Shown here: positions 17,306 through 25,906 of the stretch, in pieces | How the letters are laid out: every line of letters begins with the position of its first letter | Numbering within the stretch: position 1 is the stretch's first letter | Assembly (NCBI RefSeq): GCF_030506325.1 | Contig: NZ_CP120683.1 | Location: 3,609,001-3,673,000, forward strand | DNA: 64,000 nucleotides | Source of the DNA: Tunicatimonas pelagia | GTDB taxonomy: Bacteria > Bacteroidota > Bacteroidia > Cytophagales > Cyclobacteriaceae | Reading direction: 5' to 3' | Made by a program: the position numbers and the translations under genes | The notes under the pieces: generated by a model | What the model was told of the DNA's origin: nothing | The model's input: only the letters and a program-made list of their open reading frames with translations | Databases searched by the model: none

Positions 17306-18205
17306 ATGAACGCACCTATTGCCCTATTTGCCTATAAGCGACTAGATACACTGAAGCGGACTGTTTCGGCATTGCAGCAGAATGTGCTAGCTAGAGAGAG
17401 CGATTTATTCATCTTTTCTGATGCCGCTAAAACGCAGGCTGATGAGTTGGCTGTTAACAACATTCGCGATTTTTTGAAAACAATAGAGGGGTTCCGAAGC
17501 ATTCGTATTTCTGAGGCTAAAGCCAATCAAGGGTTAGCCAAATCAATTATTAGTGGAGCTACCGAAGTATTAAATAGCTACGACACGGTTATTGTGTTAG
17601 AAGATGATTTGGCTGTTTCGTCTAATTTCCTTTCGTTCATGAATCAGTGTCTATCCTTTTACAGCAACTACCCCGAAGTGCTCTCTGTATCTGGTTACAC
17701 CATGCCAATGGAGGTTCCCGAAGACTACTCCTACGATGTTTATGCTTTTCCTCGGGTAAGCTCCCACGGTTGGGCCACCTGGAAAAGTAAGTGGGTTGGC
17801 ATTGATTGGGAAATTAAGGATTTTGATAAGTTTAAACAGTCGGCAACCAACCGAAAGGACTTTAGATCGCACGGAAGTGATTTGTACCGAATGTTAAGTC
17901 GGCAAATGCAGGGAAAAATAGACTCCTGGGCTATTCGGTGGCAGTACCATTTATATAAGGAGAAGCTCTTTACAATTTATCCTACTATTTCGAAAGTTGA
18001 AAATATTGGCTTTGGTGCTGGTGCTACCCACACCACAGGCTTTGATCGCTTCACAACGAAGCTCGATAAAAGTGATAGCACCGCATTTCAATTGTTGCCT
18101 AACGTAGCGTCAAATAAAAAAATACATGAGCAGTTTATGGATTTCTACTCAGTAAAATCCCGGGGTATTGCCAAGCTGAAACAACTAATTGGAGTTCTCC
18201 GCTAA
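17306..18205 (+). CDS. GT-A-fold glycosyltransferase (family 2 / GNT-I-like)
   Basis: The 299-residue protein starts with APIALFAYKRLDTLKRTVSAL, a GT-A opening strand followed by the conserved KR(L)xTLxRT helix. It carries the acidic metal-binding motif VIVLEDDLAVS (about residue 96) and a SHGWATWKSKW block near residue 152. It is a shorter relative of the protein at 13608. Its start follows the polymerase stop by four bases, implying tight co-translation. The donor and acceptor sugars cannot be told from sequence. Confidence 0.87.
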   Translation: MNAPIALFAYKRLDTLKRTVSALQQNVLARESDLFIFSDAAKTQADELAVNNIRDFLKTIEGFRSIRISEAKANQGLAKSIISGATEVLNSYDTVIVLEDDLAVSSNFLSFMNQCLSFYSNYPEVLSVSGYTMPMEVPEDYSYDVYAFPRVSSHGWATWKSKWVGIDWEIKDFDKFKQSATNRKDFRSHGSDLYRMLSRQMQGKIDSWAIRWQYHLYKEKLFTIYPTISKVENIGFGAGATHTTGFDRFTTKLDKSDSTAFQLLPNVASNKKIHEQFMDFYSVKSRGIAKLKQLIGVLR

Positions 18206-18252
18206 TCTATTTTTAGAACGTATATTGCTATAAGACTTATCACACACTATAA

Positions 18253-19431
18253 ATGATAAAAAATGTTATAATCATTGATTTATTTATTGACAAAACTAGC
18301 CCCGCTGGAAGTTGCATACTGCAAGAAATTAAAGGTATTTCTAAAGATTATAATATAACTGTGCTATCAAGCCACTTAGCACTTGAAGATAGAGGTTATC
18401 TGGCTTTTCATAAAATAAAGCTACTTAGTCAACTGAATTTTCTAAGGTATTTGACTTTTTATTTTGCGGTAAAAATTAAAATGGTCAGTCTTTTAAAAAA
18501 AATGAGGCAGGAAGAAGGTAGTAAGACGATAGTGCAAGCAACCAGCGGGCAATACACTCAGTGTGATATATGCTACGCTCACTTCTGCCATACAGCTTAT
18601 CTAGCTAAGCACTGGCATAAAGTAAATGTAAGAGGCATTAGAAAATTCTTACGCAGATTAAACCATAAATTCAACGCCCAAAAAGAAAAGAAAGCATTCT
18701 CAAGTGCTAAACTTATTGTAGTGCCTTCGCAAGGATTGAAGAGAGAAATTCAGGAGTGTTACCCTAGCACAGCTAAGAAACTAATGGCAATTCCTAACCC
18801 GGTTGATACGAAGCGATTTAGTCGTGATGCCGAGGTGGGGCACAACCAGCGAAACGCACTGGGGTTCACCGAAGCAGATACCGTGATTGCCTTTGCTGCT
18901 CTGGGCGACTTTGAGCGTAAAGGGTTGGGACTATTGCTGGAAGCCTTGTCTTTGCTAAAGCGGGACGCGCCTCGCTACAAAATACTGGTGATTGGGGGGC
19001 GAGGCCCCGAGATTGCACTCTTTCAAAAGAAAGCCAGCCAACTAGGCGTGAGCGGTCAGGTGGTATTTGCTGGCTTTCAAAAAGATATTCGTCCCTACCT
19101 GTGGGCCGCCGATATGTTTTCGTTGCCCTCTATCTACGAAACATTTTCTTTGGTGTGTATGCAAGCTGCGGCGGCCCGATTGCCGTTATTGGTCACTAGC
19201 TTTAGCGGATCGGATGAGTACGTAGTTGATAGCGAGAATGGGTGGTTTATTGAGCGTTCGGCAACAGCCATTGCTGCTAAGCTACAGGACATTGATGCGA
19301 ATAAAACAATGCTGGAAGAAATGGGGGCGAATGCCGAAAAGACGGCTCATCGGTACAGTCAGGAAGTCTTCCAAGAACGATGGCGCAATCTATACCATAA
19401 CTTCACAGCGAGAAAAACCATAGCCAAGTAG
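18253..19431 (+). CDS. GT4 glycosyltransferase, tandem copy 1 of 3
   Basis: This 392-residue GT-B protein has an N-terminal acceptor domain with a Cys-rich block (CDICYAHFCHTAYL, about residue 97) and a C-terminal donor domain. The donor half contains GDFERKGLGLLLEAL (about residue 217), ILVIGGRGPE and YETFSLVCMQAAAA (about residue 296). In the last, the second Glu of the usual E-x7-E motif is Gln, as in all three copies. The DNA from 18820 to the end is identical to the same part of copy 2. The N-terminal half differs clearly from the other copies. It would act in the cytoplasm on lipid-linked glycan. Confidence 0.9.
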   Translation: MIKNVIIIDLFIDKTSPAGSCILQEIKGISKDYNITVLSSHLALEDRGYLAFHKIKLLSQLNFLRYLTFYFAVKIKMVSLLKKMRQEEGSKTIVQATSGQYTQCDICYAHFCHTAYLAKHWHKVNVRGIRKFLRRLNHKFNAQKEKKAFSSAKLIVVPSQGLKREIQECYPSTAKKLMAIPNPVDTKRFSRDAEVGHNQRNALGFTEADTVIAFAALGDFERKGLGLLLEALSLLKRDAPRYKILVIGGRGPEIALFQKKASQLGVSGQVVFAGFQKDIRPYLWAADMFSLPSIYETFSLVCMQAAAARLPLLVTSFSGSDEYVVDSENGWFIERSATAIAAKLQDIDANKTMLEEMGANAEKTAHRYSQEVFQERWRNLYHNFTARKTIAK

Positions 19432-19450
19432 ACGTAGTAGTAACAATGAA
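18820..19450 (+). repeat. Long exact direct repeat, unit 1 (donor-domain half plus spacer)
   Basis: These 631 bases are identical to 20007-20637, at an offset of exactly 1187 bases. They cover the C-terminal half of copy 1, its stop codon, the 14-base spacer and the first codons of copy 2. A third, slightly diverged version starts at 21194, offset 2374 (2 x 1187), and is near-identical up to about 21470. The absence of any indel over three copies points to recent tandem duplication or gene conversion. Confidence 0.97.
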
Positions 19451-20618
19451 CATTATCATCATCGACCTTTTCCTTAATAAAAACAGCCCGGTTGGAAGTT
19501 GTATCTTACAAGAGATTAAAGGTCTATCCAAAACGCATCAACTGACGATATTGTCAAGCCATTTGGAGGCCAAGGATCAAAACCACTTGGCCTTTCATAA
19601 GGTAAGGATGCCCAGCCAGCCAAATTTTTTGAGGTACTTTATGTTTTATTACCTAGTTAGAACAAAGATGTTTTTCTTACTCAAAAGGGTGAGGCAGTCA
19701 GCTAGTGAGAGAATAGTTGTTCAGGCGTCTGGTGGGCAATATACCGAGTGCGACATCTGTTATACCCAGTTCTGCCACGCTGCCTACCTTGAAGAGCACT
19801 GGCATAAAGTAGATGTCAAGGGGGTTAGAAAGCTTTTACGCAAACTAAACCATAGTTTTAACGCTCGGAAGGAAAAAAAGGCCTACCAAAATGCTAAAGT
19901 TATCGTAGTACCTTCGCAAGGATTGAAGAGAGAGCTTCAAGAGTATTATTCCGGTACCACTGAAAAGATAGTTGTGATTTCCAATCCGGTTGATACGAAG
20001 CGGTTCAGTCGTGATGCCGAGGTGGGGCACAACCAGCGAAACGCACTGGGGTTCACCGAAGCAGATACCGTGATTGCCTTTGCTGCTCTGGGCGACTTTG
20101 AGCGTAAAGGGTTGGGACTATTGCTGGAAGCCTTGTCTTTGCTAAAGCGGGACGCGCCTCGCTACAAAATACTGGTGATTGGGGGGCGAGGCCCCGAGAT
20201 TGCACTCTTTCAAAAGAAAGCCAGCCAACTAGGCGTGAGCGGTCAGGTGGTATTTGCTGGCTTTCAAAAAGATATTCGTCCCTACCTGTGGGCCGCCGAT
20301 ATGTTTTCGTTGCCCTCTATCTACGAAACATTTTCTTTGGTGTGTATGCAAGCTGCGGCGGCCCGATTGCCGTTATTGGTCACTAGCTTTAGCGGATCGG
20401 ATGAGTACGTAGTTGATAGCGAGAATGGGTGGTTTATTGAGCGTTCGGCAACAGCCATTGCTGCTAAGCTACAGGACATTGATGCGAATAAAACAATGCT
20501 GGAAGAAATGGGGGCGAATGCCGAAAAGACGGCTCATCGGTACAGTCAGGAAGTCTTCCAAGAACGATGGCGCAATCTATACCATAACTTCACAGCGAGA
20601 AAAACCATAGCCAAGTAG
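19446..20618 (+). CDS. GT4 glycosyltransferase, tandem copy 2 of 3
   Basis: The 390-residue protein has the same layout as copy 1: an acceptor-side half with CDICYTQFCHAAYL (about residue 100), then a donor half whose DNA is base-for-base the same as copy 1. Its start region (first about 90 bases) and the block around 19750-19860 are instead nearly identical to copy 3, while KVIVVPSQGLKRELQE is closer to copy 1. So identity switches partner along the gene. It is separated from copy 1 by 14 bases that are repeated between copies 2 and 3. The second Glu of E-x7-E is again Gln. Confidence 0.9.
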   Translation: MNIIIIDLFLNKNSPVGSCILQEIKGLSKTHQLTILSSHLEAKDQNHLAFHKVRMPSQPNFLRYFMFYYLVRTKMFFLLKRVRQSASERIVVQASGGQYTECDICYTQFCHAAYLEEHWHKVDVKGVRKLLRKLNHSFNARKEKKAYQNAKVIVVPSQGLKRELQEYYSGTTEKIVVISNPVDTKRFSRDAEVGHNQRNALGFTEADTVIAFAALGDFERKGLGLLLEALSLLKRDAPRYKILVIGGRGPEIALFQKKASQLGVSGQVVFAGFQKDIRPYLWAADMFSLPSIYETFSLVCMQAAAARLPLLVTSFSGSDEYVVDSENGWFIERSATAIAAKLQDIDANKTMLEEMGANAEKTAHRYSQEVFQERWRNLYHNFTARKTIAK

Positions 20619-20637
20619 ACGTAGTAGTAACAATGAA
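20007..20637 (+). repeat. Long exact direct repeat, unit 2
   Basis: Identical over 631 bases to 18820-19450. The exact match ends at base 6 of the following gene, where copy 2 has AAC and copy 3 has AAT for the second codon. Such repeats also make this locus prone to assembly collapse or unequal crossover. Confidence 0.97.
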
Positions 20638-21832
20638 TATTATCATCATCGACCTTTTCCTTAATAAAAACAGCCCGGTCGGAAGTTGTATCTTACAAGA
20701 GATTAAAGGTCTATCAAACACGCATCAACTAACCGTGCTATCGAGCCACTTAGCACTTGAAGACAAAAGTAGTGTAACTTTTCATAAAGTGAGTATACTC
20801 AGCCAGCCAAATTTTTTGAGGTACTTTATGTTCTATTACCTAGTTAAAATGAAAATGTCTTTTCTGCTAAAAAAAATGGCAAGGACAGGTAGCAAAAATG
20901 TGGTTATACAAGCAACTAGTGGTCAATACGCCACGTGCGACATCTGTCATACCCAGTTCTGCCACGCTGCCTACCTTGAAAAGCACTGGCATAAAGTAGA
21001 TGTCAAGGGGGTTAGAAAGCTTTTACGCAAACTAAATCACAGCTTCATTGCCCGAAAAGAGAAAAAAGCATTCTCAAGTGCTAAACTTATTGTAGTGCCT
21101 TCGCGGGACTTAAAAAATGAAATTAAAGAATATTATCCTAGCACAGCTAAGAAACTAGTAACTATCCCCAACCCGGTTGACACCAAGCGATTTAGTCGTG
21201 ATGCCGAGGTGGGGCACAACCAGCGAAACGCACTGGGGTTCACCGAAGCAGATACCGTGATTGCCTTTGCTGCTTTGGGCGACTTTGAGCGTAAAGGATT
21301 GGGACTGTTGCTGGAAGCCCTGTCTTTGCTAAAGCGGGACGCGCCTCGCTACAAAATACTGGTGATTGGGGGGCGAGGCCCCGAGATTGCACTCTTTCAA
21401 AAGAAAGCCAGCCAACTAGGCGTGAGCGGTCAGGTGGTATTTGCTGGCTTTCAAAAAGATATTCGTCCCTATTTTTGGGCTGCCGATATGTTTTCGTTGC
21501 CTTCTGTTTACGAAGCTTTCTCTTTGGTATGTATACAAGCTGCCGCTGCCAAGCTACCGTTGCTGGTTACTGATATTAGTGGGGTAAACGAATACGTAGT
21601 TGACAATGAGAATGGGTGGTTTGTGGAGCGTACAACAACGGCCATTGCTGCCAAGCTGAGGAAAATTGGCGCGGATAAGACGGTGATAGCAACCTTGGGG
21701 GCGAATGCCGAAAAGACGGCTCATCGGTACAGTCAGGAAGTTTTCCAAGAACGATGGCTGGAACTATACAGTACACTTGCAAAAAAGGAAGTTGTTGTCA
21801 ACATTAAAGAACTGCAAGAATCACTCATATAG
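20633..21832 (+). CDS. GT4 glycosyltransferase, tandem copy 3 of 3
   Basis: This 399-residue protein shares the family layout, with CDICHTQFCHAAYL near residue 102. The first part of the donor half (21194 to about 21470) differs from copies 1 and 2 by only a few silent bases. After that the sequence drifts (YEAFSLVCIQAAAAKLP instead of YETFSLVCMQAAAARLP), then returns to high identity around 21700-21750. The C-terminus is longer and distinct (KKEVVVNIKELQESLI). It is therefore the most diverged copy and may have a changed donor or acceptor preference. Confidence 0.9.
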   Translation: MNIIIIDLFLNKNSPVGSCILQEIKGLSNTHQLTVLSSHLALEDKSSVTFHKVSILSQPNFLRYFMFYYLVKMKMSFLLKKMARTGSKNVVIQATSGQYATCDICHTQFCHAAYLEKHWHKVDVKGVRKLLRKLNHSFIARKEKKAFSSAKLIVVPSRDLKNEIKEYYPSTAKKLVTIPNPVDTKRFSRDAEVGHNQRNALGFTEADTVIAFAALGDFERKGLGLLLEALSLLKRDAPRYKILVIGGRGPEIALFQKKASQLGVSGQVVFAGFQKDIRPYFWAADMFSLPSVYEAFSLVCIQAAAAKLPLLVTDISGVNEYVVDNENGWFVERTTTAIAAKLRKIGADKTVIATLGANAEKTAHRYSQEVFQERWLELYSTLAKKEVVVNIKELQESLI

Positions 21833-21873
21833 CTACTTTTTAATTATTGGCATAACCGCTCTGAACTTTTAGA

Positions 21874-22989
21874 ATGTTGAAACCGAAAATATTATTTATC
21901 CTGCATTATCCCCCTCCGGTGGTAGGAGCAGCTGTTGTGGGTCAATTCATTAAAGAAAGCTCAGCAATCAATACCAGCTTCGAGGCAGATTATATCAACT
22001 TAGCTACTGCCAGTGATTTAAGGCAGATTAATAAAGGGGGACTCGCCAAGATTGGGACTTTTTTCAAAATTCAGTGGAAAGTAATCAAAGCATTATTTGC
22101 CAAATCGTATGATTTGTGCTACCTGAGTTTTACTGCCAAAGGATTAGGCTTTTATAAGGACTTGGCGATAGTGTTAGTACTAAAGCTTTTCAGAAAAAGT
22201 GTGATTTATCATATGCACAACAAGGGTGTGCAACCAAATAGCAAAAATAAATTTAATGATTTCTGCTATCAGCTAGCGTTTAATAGTGCTAAGGTTATTC
22301 TATTATCTCCCCATTTGTACCAAGATATTGCCAAGTACGTGCCAGCCGATCGGGTGTTTTATTGCCCTAATGGTATACCGGCTACTCCGCAAGACAGCGA
22401 CCTCTCAAAGGAAAGGCAGGAGAGCGATACTGGTAAAATTCTCTTCTTATCTAATATGACGGTTGAGAAGGGGGCATACGTATTGTTAGAGGCCTGTAAA
22501 TTGCTTAAAGAGAAAGGTGCTATTTTCGAGTGTCATTTTGTGGGTGACTGGTTCGATATATCTGAGTCAGATTTTCAGCGCAAAATTGCCCTCTATGGCC
22601 TAGACACATGCGTTTTTGCTCACGGCAAAAAATATGGTGAAGAAAAAGAATATTTTCTGAGATCTGCTAATATCTTTGCCCTTCCAACATATTATCATAA
22701 CGAGTGTTTTCCCCTTGTACTCTTAGAAGCAATGAAGTATGCGTTACCCATTGTTTCTACCTCCGAAGGAGGCATTGCTGACATTGTTGTGGAAAACGAA
22801 ACCGGATTTATAGTGACTCAACAAGATGCAGCAGCTCTTGAGGAAAAGTTAGAAGCCCTGATTAACGCTCCGAAGCTACGTTCAACATTGGGGGTAGCGG
22901 GCAGGGAACGGTATGAGCGCCTATACACGTTAGATTCATTTGAAAAAAATATAACAAGAATACTAAAAACTGCCGTGCAGAAAGATTAA
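21874..22989 (+). CDS. GT4-type glycosyltransferase
   Basis: The 371-residue GT-B protein starts with ILFILHYPPPVVGAAVVGQF, the glycine/proline-rich acceptor-side loop of family 4. It has VIYHMHNKG near residue 109, ILFLSNMTVEKGAYVLLEAC near residue 190 and a full E-x7-E motif in NECFPLVLLEAMKYALP (about residue 284). Unlike the three tandem copies upstream it has no repeat relation to them and keeps the second Glu. It lies 41 bases after copy 3 in the same operon. Confidence 0.9.
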   Translation: MLKPKILFILHYPPPVVGAAVVGQFIKESSAINTSFEADYINLATASDLRQINKGGLAKIGTFFKIQWKVIKALFAKSYDLCYLSFTAKGLGFYKDLAIVLVLKLFRKSVIYHMHNKGVQPNSKNKFNDFCYQLAFNSAKVILLSPHLYQDIAKYVPADRVFYCPNGIPATPQDSDLSKERQESDTGKILFLSNMTVEKGAYVLLEACKLLKEKGAIFECHFVGDWFDISESDFQRKIALYGLDTCVFAHGKKYGEEKEYFLRSANIFALPTYYHNECFPLVLLEAMKYALPIVSTSEGGIADIVVENETGFIVTQQDAAALEEKLEALINAPKLRSTLGVAGRERYERLYTLDSFEKNITRILKTAVQKD

Positions 22990-23124
22990 ATCATCATATT
23001 CACGGCTACTACTTTATAATTATTTACTACCGATCGCTTATTCCTGCTTGTTAAGTTCATGTAAGGCTTATTGTTAAGGTGTACTACTAAAACTATTAGC
23101 AAACCCTAATCATTTTCTAGTACA

Positions 23125-23937
23125 ATGAATTTAAGCGCATTAAAGAGATTCTGGCTTTTAAATTTTTTGCGTAGGCTTGCCCAGGCCTCAACGTATTACA
23201 ATGGCAAATATCTCCAAATCTTATCGTGGGGCATAAAATCTAAAGAAGACACAAATTATACGTATCATATAAGTGATAAGAGCATCAATTATTTAGCGCA
23301 TATGATTGCGGTTGTTACCCGAGCAGATCATCAGCTGATAATGCGCTATATCGACGAAGCTAAAGGAGATACTGCTCTAAGAAGTTCAATTATTGAAACT
23401 ACCAAAAACTCTTCGTTCAAAAAATTTGCCGATTTGGAGGTGCGGTTGGGTAAACGCCTTGGCTGGTACGCTTTTGTGAGAGTGCTTAAACCCAAAGTGG
23501 TGGTAGAGACTGGGGTAGACAAAGGACTTGGGTCTGTAGTAATATGCGCTGCCCTACTAAAGAATCAGGAGGAGGGATACGGTGGCCAATACTACGGGAC
23601 CGATATTAACCCAAAAGCTGGTTACTTATTAACGGGCAAGTACCAAGAAGTTGGTAAAATTCTCTACGGTGATTCAATTAATAGCCTGTCTCAGTTTTCT
23701 GAGAAGATAGATCTATTTATTAATGATAGCGATCATTCTGCCGACTATGAATATCAGGAGTATCTGGTAATTAAGAAGTTGTTATCGGATAAAGCAGTTA
23801 TACTGGGCGACAACGCGCATGTAACCGATAAACTCTTAAGGTTCTCTAACGAAACTAGCCGTAAATTCTTATTCTTCAGAGAAGACCCCATTAACCATTG
23901 GTACCCGGGCGGCGGTATCGGAGTATCGTTCAAGTAA
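23125..23937 (+). CDS. Class I SAM-dependent methyltransferase-like protein
   Basis: The 270-residue protein has a methyltransferase core starting at about residue 125: KPKVVVETGVDKGLGS is the SAM-binding motif I (E/DxGxxxG), YYGTDINPKAG supplies the acidic residue at the end of strand 2, and KIDLFINDSDHSADYEYQEY is the post-motif with a conserved D-x-D-H. This layout recalls methyltransferase family 24 and cephalosporin-hydroxylase-like proteins found in polysaccharide clusters. It closes the forward operon and could O-methylate a sugar of the repeat. No membrane segment is evident. Confidence 0.78.
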   Translation: MNLSALKRFWLLNFLRRLAQASTYYNGKYLQILSWGIKSKEDTNYTYHISDKSINYLAHMIAVVTRADHQLIMRYIDEAKGDTALRSSIIETTKNSSFKKFADLEVRLGKRLGWYAFVRVLKPKVVVETGVDKGLGSVVICAALLKNQEEGYGGQYYGTDINPKAGYLLTGKYQEVGKILYGDSINSLSQFSEKIDLFINDSDHSADYEYQEYLVIKKLLSDKAVILGDNAHVTDKLLRFSNETSRKFLFFREDPINHWYPGGGIGVSFK

Positions 23938-23989
23938 AAACTGAAAGAACGTAGCTATAAGTACTAAAATAAAGGGTTCTAGATGATCT

Positions 23990-24121
23990 TATGTGGTTAC
24001 AGAAAAAGATTACTATACTGGTTGTGGGAGACTTCCGAAGTTTCGATCTCTGCTATCAAAAGGTGCTTTGTTGCTCAAACTTCGGAAGTATTTTCCGATA
24101 GTATTGACTACCAACCACATA
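23990..24121. repeat. Nested inverted repeat between convergent genes
   Basis: An outer pair TATGTGGTT (23990-23998) / AACCACATA (24113-24121) encloses a perfect 13-base inner pair, ACTTCCGAAGTTT (24031-24043) / AAACTTCGGAAGT (24077-24089), with a partly pairing stretch between. The whole 132-base element could fold into one long stem with a 33-base loop. It lies between the convergent methyltransferase and WecG-like genes. It might be a bidirectional terminator, a small non-autonomous element or a structured RNA. Confidence 0.6.
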
Positions 24122-24223
24122 GATTCACTTAGAACCCACATTGTCCCATTTTAGAAAAGGGTGATTTCTACCGTATAATTTTATTCTACTACTCAGTTCA
24201 GTAGCTACTTCGCTTTCGGTTCT

Positions 24224-25021
24224 CTACACTGGTAAGAGCTCCTTATTTCTAATCTTTCGAAGATACAGTCGGATCACTAAGTAAAGAAACATACCATTGG
24301 TGTAGATATACCTTTGGGCTAATCGGGTGGGATTTCTGTATAACCGATAGGCCCACTCCAGACCATTTTTCTGCATCCATAGTGGTGCCCTGTTTTCAAC
24401 ACCAGCGTAAGTATTAAATGCCTGACCAACTCCCAGCATACAAGCCTGCACCCTTCCCTGATGGTTATGCATCCACCGCTCCTGCTTCGGGCAACCAAGA
24501 GAAACAAACACGAAATCAGGTTGGGCGTCATTAATCATATCCACCACGGCAGCATCCTCAGCATCCGTAAGCGGGCGAAAGGGTGGGGAGTATGAGCCAG
24601 CTATTGTAAGCTGAGGGAAGTCTTGCAACGCTTTAGCCTGTAATTGCCCCAAAACTTCTGTAGTGTTTCCGTAAAAAAATACTGACTTACCCATTCTTTC
24701 GGCTTGAGCTAACAGTACTGGAAATAGATCAGGCCCGGCTACCCGTTGCTGGTCAATATCTTCAAACAACCATAAATATTTGGCCAGAGGCAGACCATCG
24801 GTGGCTACCACATCGGCTTGGTTGATAGCTTCTTGAAAATAACTATCGTTAAACGCCTCAATAATCATATGAACATTGGCGAAACATACGTACGAAGAGG
24901 TCTTTCGCTCAGTAAGCTCAATAACATAATCGAGCACCTTAGCAAAAGTACCGGTAGATACTTCGGTAGTGAGTACCGATACTCTCTCTAAAGGGTTAGT
25001 TTCTTGTAATACTTCTTTCAT
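24224..25021 (-). CDS. WecG/TagA/CpsF-family glycosyltransferase
   Basis: The 265-residue protein has the GT26 signatures: CFANVHMIIEAFNDSYFQEAI (about residue 45), VVATDGLPLAKYL (about residue 70) with the family DG, and FVFVSLGCPKQERWMHNHQ (about residue 170). In this family WecG and TagA add the second sugar (ManNAc or ManNAcA) onto the primed undecaprenyl-diphosphate sugar and are membrane-associated. It follows the truncated priming-transferase-like gene by 44 bases on the same strand, a pairing that makes biosynthetic sense. The pair runs opposite to the main operon. Confidence 0.92.
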   Translation of the reverse strand: MKEVLQETNPLERVSVLTTEVSTGTFAKVLDYVIELTERKTSSYVCFANVHMIIEAFNDSYFQEAINQADVVATDGLPLAKYLWLFEDIDQQRVAGPDLFPVLLAQAERMGKSVFFYGNTTEVLGQLQAKALQDFPQLTIAGSYSPPFRPLTDAEDAAVVDMINDAQPDFVFVSLGCPKQERWMHNHQGRVQACMLGVGQAFNTYAGVENRAPLWMQKNGLEWAYRLYRNPTRLAQRYIYTNGMFLYLVIRLYLRKIRNKELLPV

Positions 25022-25065
25022 TATTATTACCTTAGTTAAGGTTATAGTTTCTGCGTTTTTTTTGT

Positions 25066-25824
25066 TTAGGTTAGCTGAATTGTAGAACTACGCCGTTGAG
25101 TGTATACCAGATGACTGTCTCGTAGTTCGTATTCTCCGCCTTCAAACGTTTGTATGGGAGTCCAGTGTAGATACACAAAGTGTTGGTCGGCTAACTGTTT
25201 TAGCTCCTTAAGGTTTGGTAGAGGAGTTGTACAATAAATATGATTCACATGATGGTCTACACAGAGCTGATTTATTCTCTCAAATGAGTCATCTATCTCT
25301 TCTGACGGTATATGCCCTAAATACCTAGCATTGTTAAATGATAGATAATCGGCAATGCGTCGGCAGGTATAGCTCTGACCTATTGTGATAAAGCGGATAG
25401 CGTGATTATCTTGGGCTTTCCAGTGACAATAGGCACGATAAAGCAACCCTAGTGTGATGGTTCTCAGAATGTAAAAACCAAGGCTAACATAGAGAACCAA
25501 ATGAACGTGAATTTGCCAATTGACTAGTAGGCATAATACCACTATCCCAACACTATGTAACAGAGCTACCAGAGCGGTCTGATGAACCTGTTGTGCTCCT
25601 TTAACCGACACTGGTCTATAACTTTGGGTTAGCTGATTAACCCCTATCCATAATAAAATGGACACTATCCACAGCACATTGGGCAGCTCTACCAAGTGAA
25701 ATATCGTTACAACGGCATAACACAGTAGCCATAAAGCGACATCCGATCCTGCAAGTAAATACAGCAGAGTGCGGGAGTAGAGAGATTGCGTTCTTTGTCT
25801 TAAAGCATTCATAGTAAAAGACAA
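25066..25824 (-). CDS. Membrane protein like the N-terminal half of a priming sugar-phosphate transferase, catalytic domain absent
   Basis: The 252-residue protein has about four to five membrane helices up to residue 145. A Rossmann-like soluble domain follows (IRFITIGQSYTCRRIADYL, RYLGHIPSEEID, VNHIYCTTPLPNLKELKQL). That order is the N-terminal region of WcaJ/EpsL-type undecaprenyl-phosphate glycosylphosphotransferases. The frame ends after YTQRRSSTIQLT, just where the catalytic sugar-transferase domain should begin, and no such domain follows in any frame before wecG. It may be a truncated gene or a natural regulatory/scaffold version. The next gene on the strand is the WecG-like transferase. 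Confidence 0.65.
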   Translation of the reverse strand: MSFTMNALRQRTQSLYSRTLLYLLAGSDVALWLLCYAVVTIFHLVELPNVLWIVSILLWIGVNQLTQSYRPVSVKGAQQVHQTALVALLHSVGIVVLCLLVNWQIHVHLVLYVSLGFYILRTITLGLLYRAYCHWKAQDNHAIRFITIGQSYTCRRIADYLSFNNARYLGHIPSEEIDDSFERINQLCVDHHVNHIYCTTPLPNLKELKQLADQHFVYLHWTPIQTFEGGEYELRDSHLVYTQRRSSTIQLT

Positions 25825-25906
25825 TTACGAGTTATTCTTACTTACCTCTAATAAGGCTACACTGCTAATAAAAGCAGGTAAAAAGAAATAGGGAAATTGC
25901 ATAGGC

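Noticed and set aside
19226-20610. Two identical 65-residue plus-strand frames (19226-19423 and 20413-20610)
   Set aside because: They are out-of-frame shadows that are identical only because the glycosyltransferase halves are exact repeats.
18820-21834. Triple repeat considered as a CRISPR or other array
   Set aside because: The repeats are 1187 bases long and coding; no short regularly spaced repeats exist.
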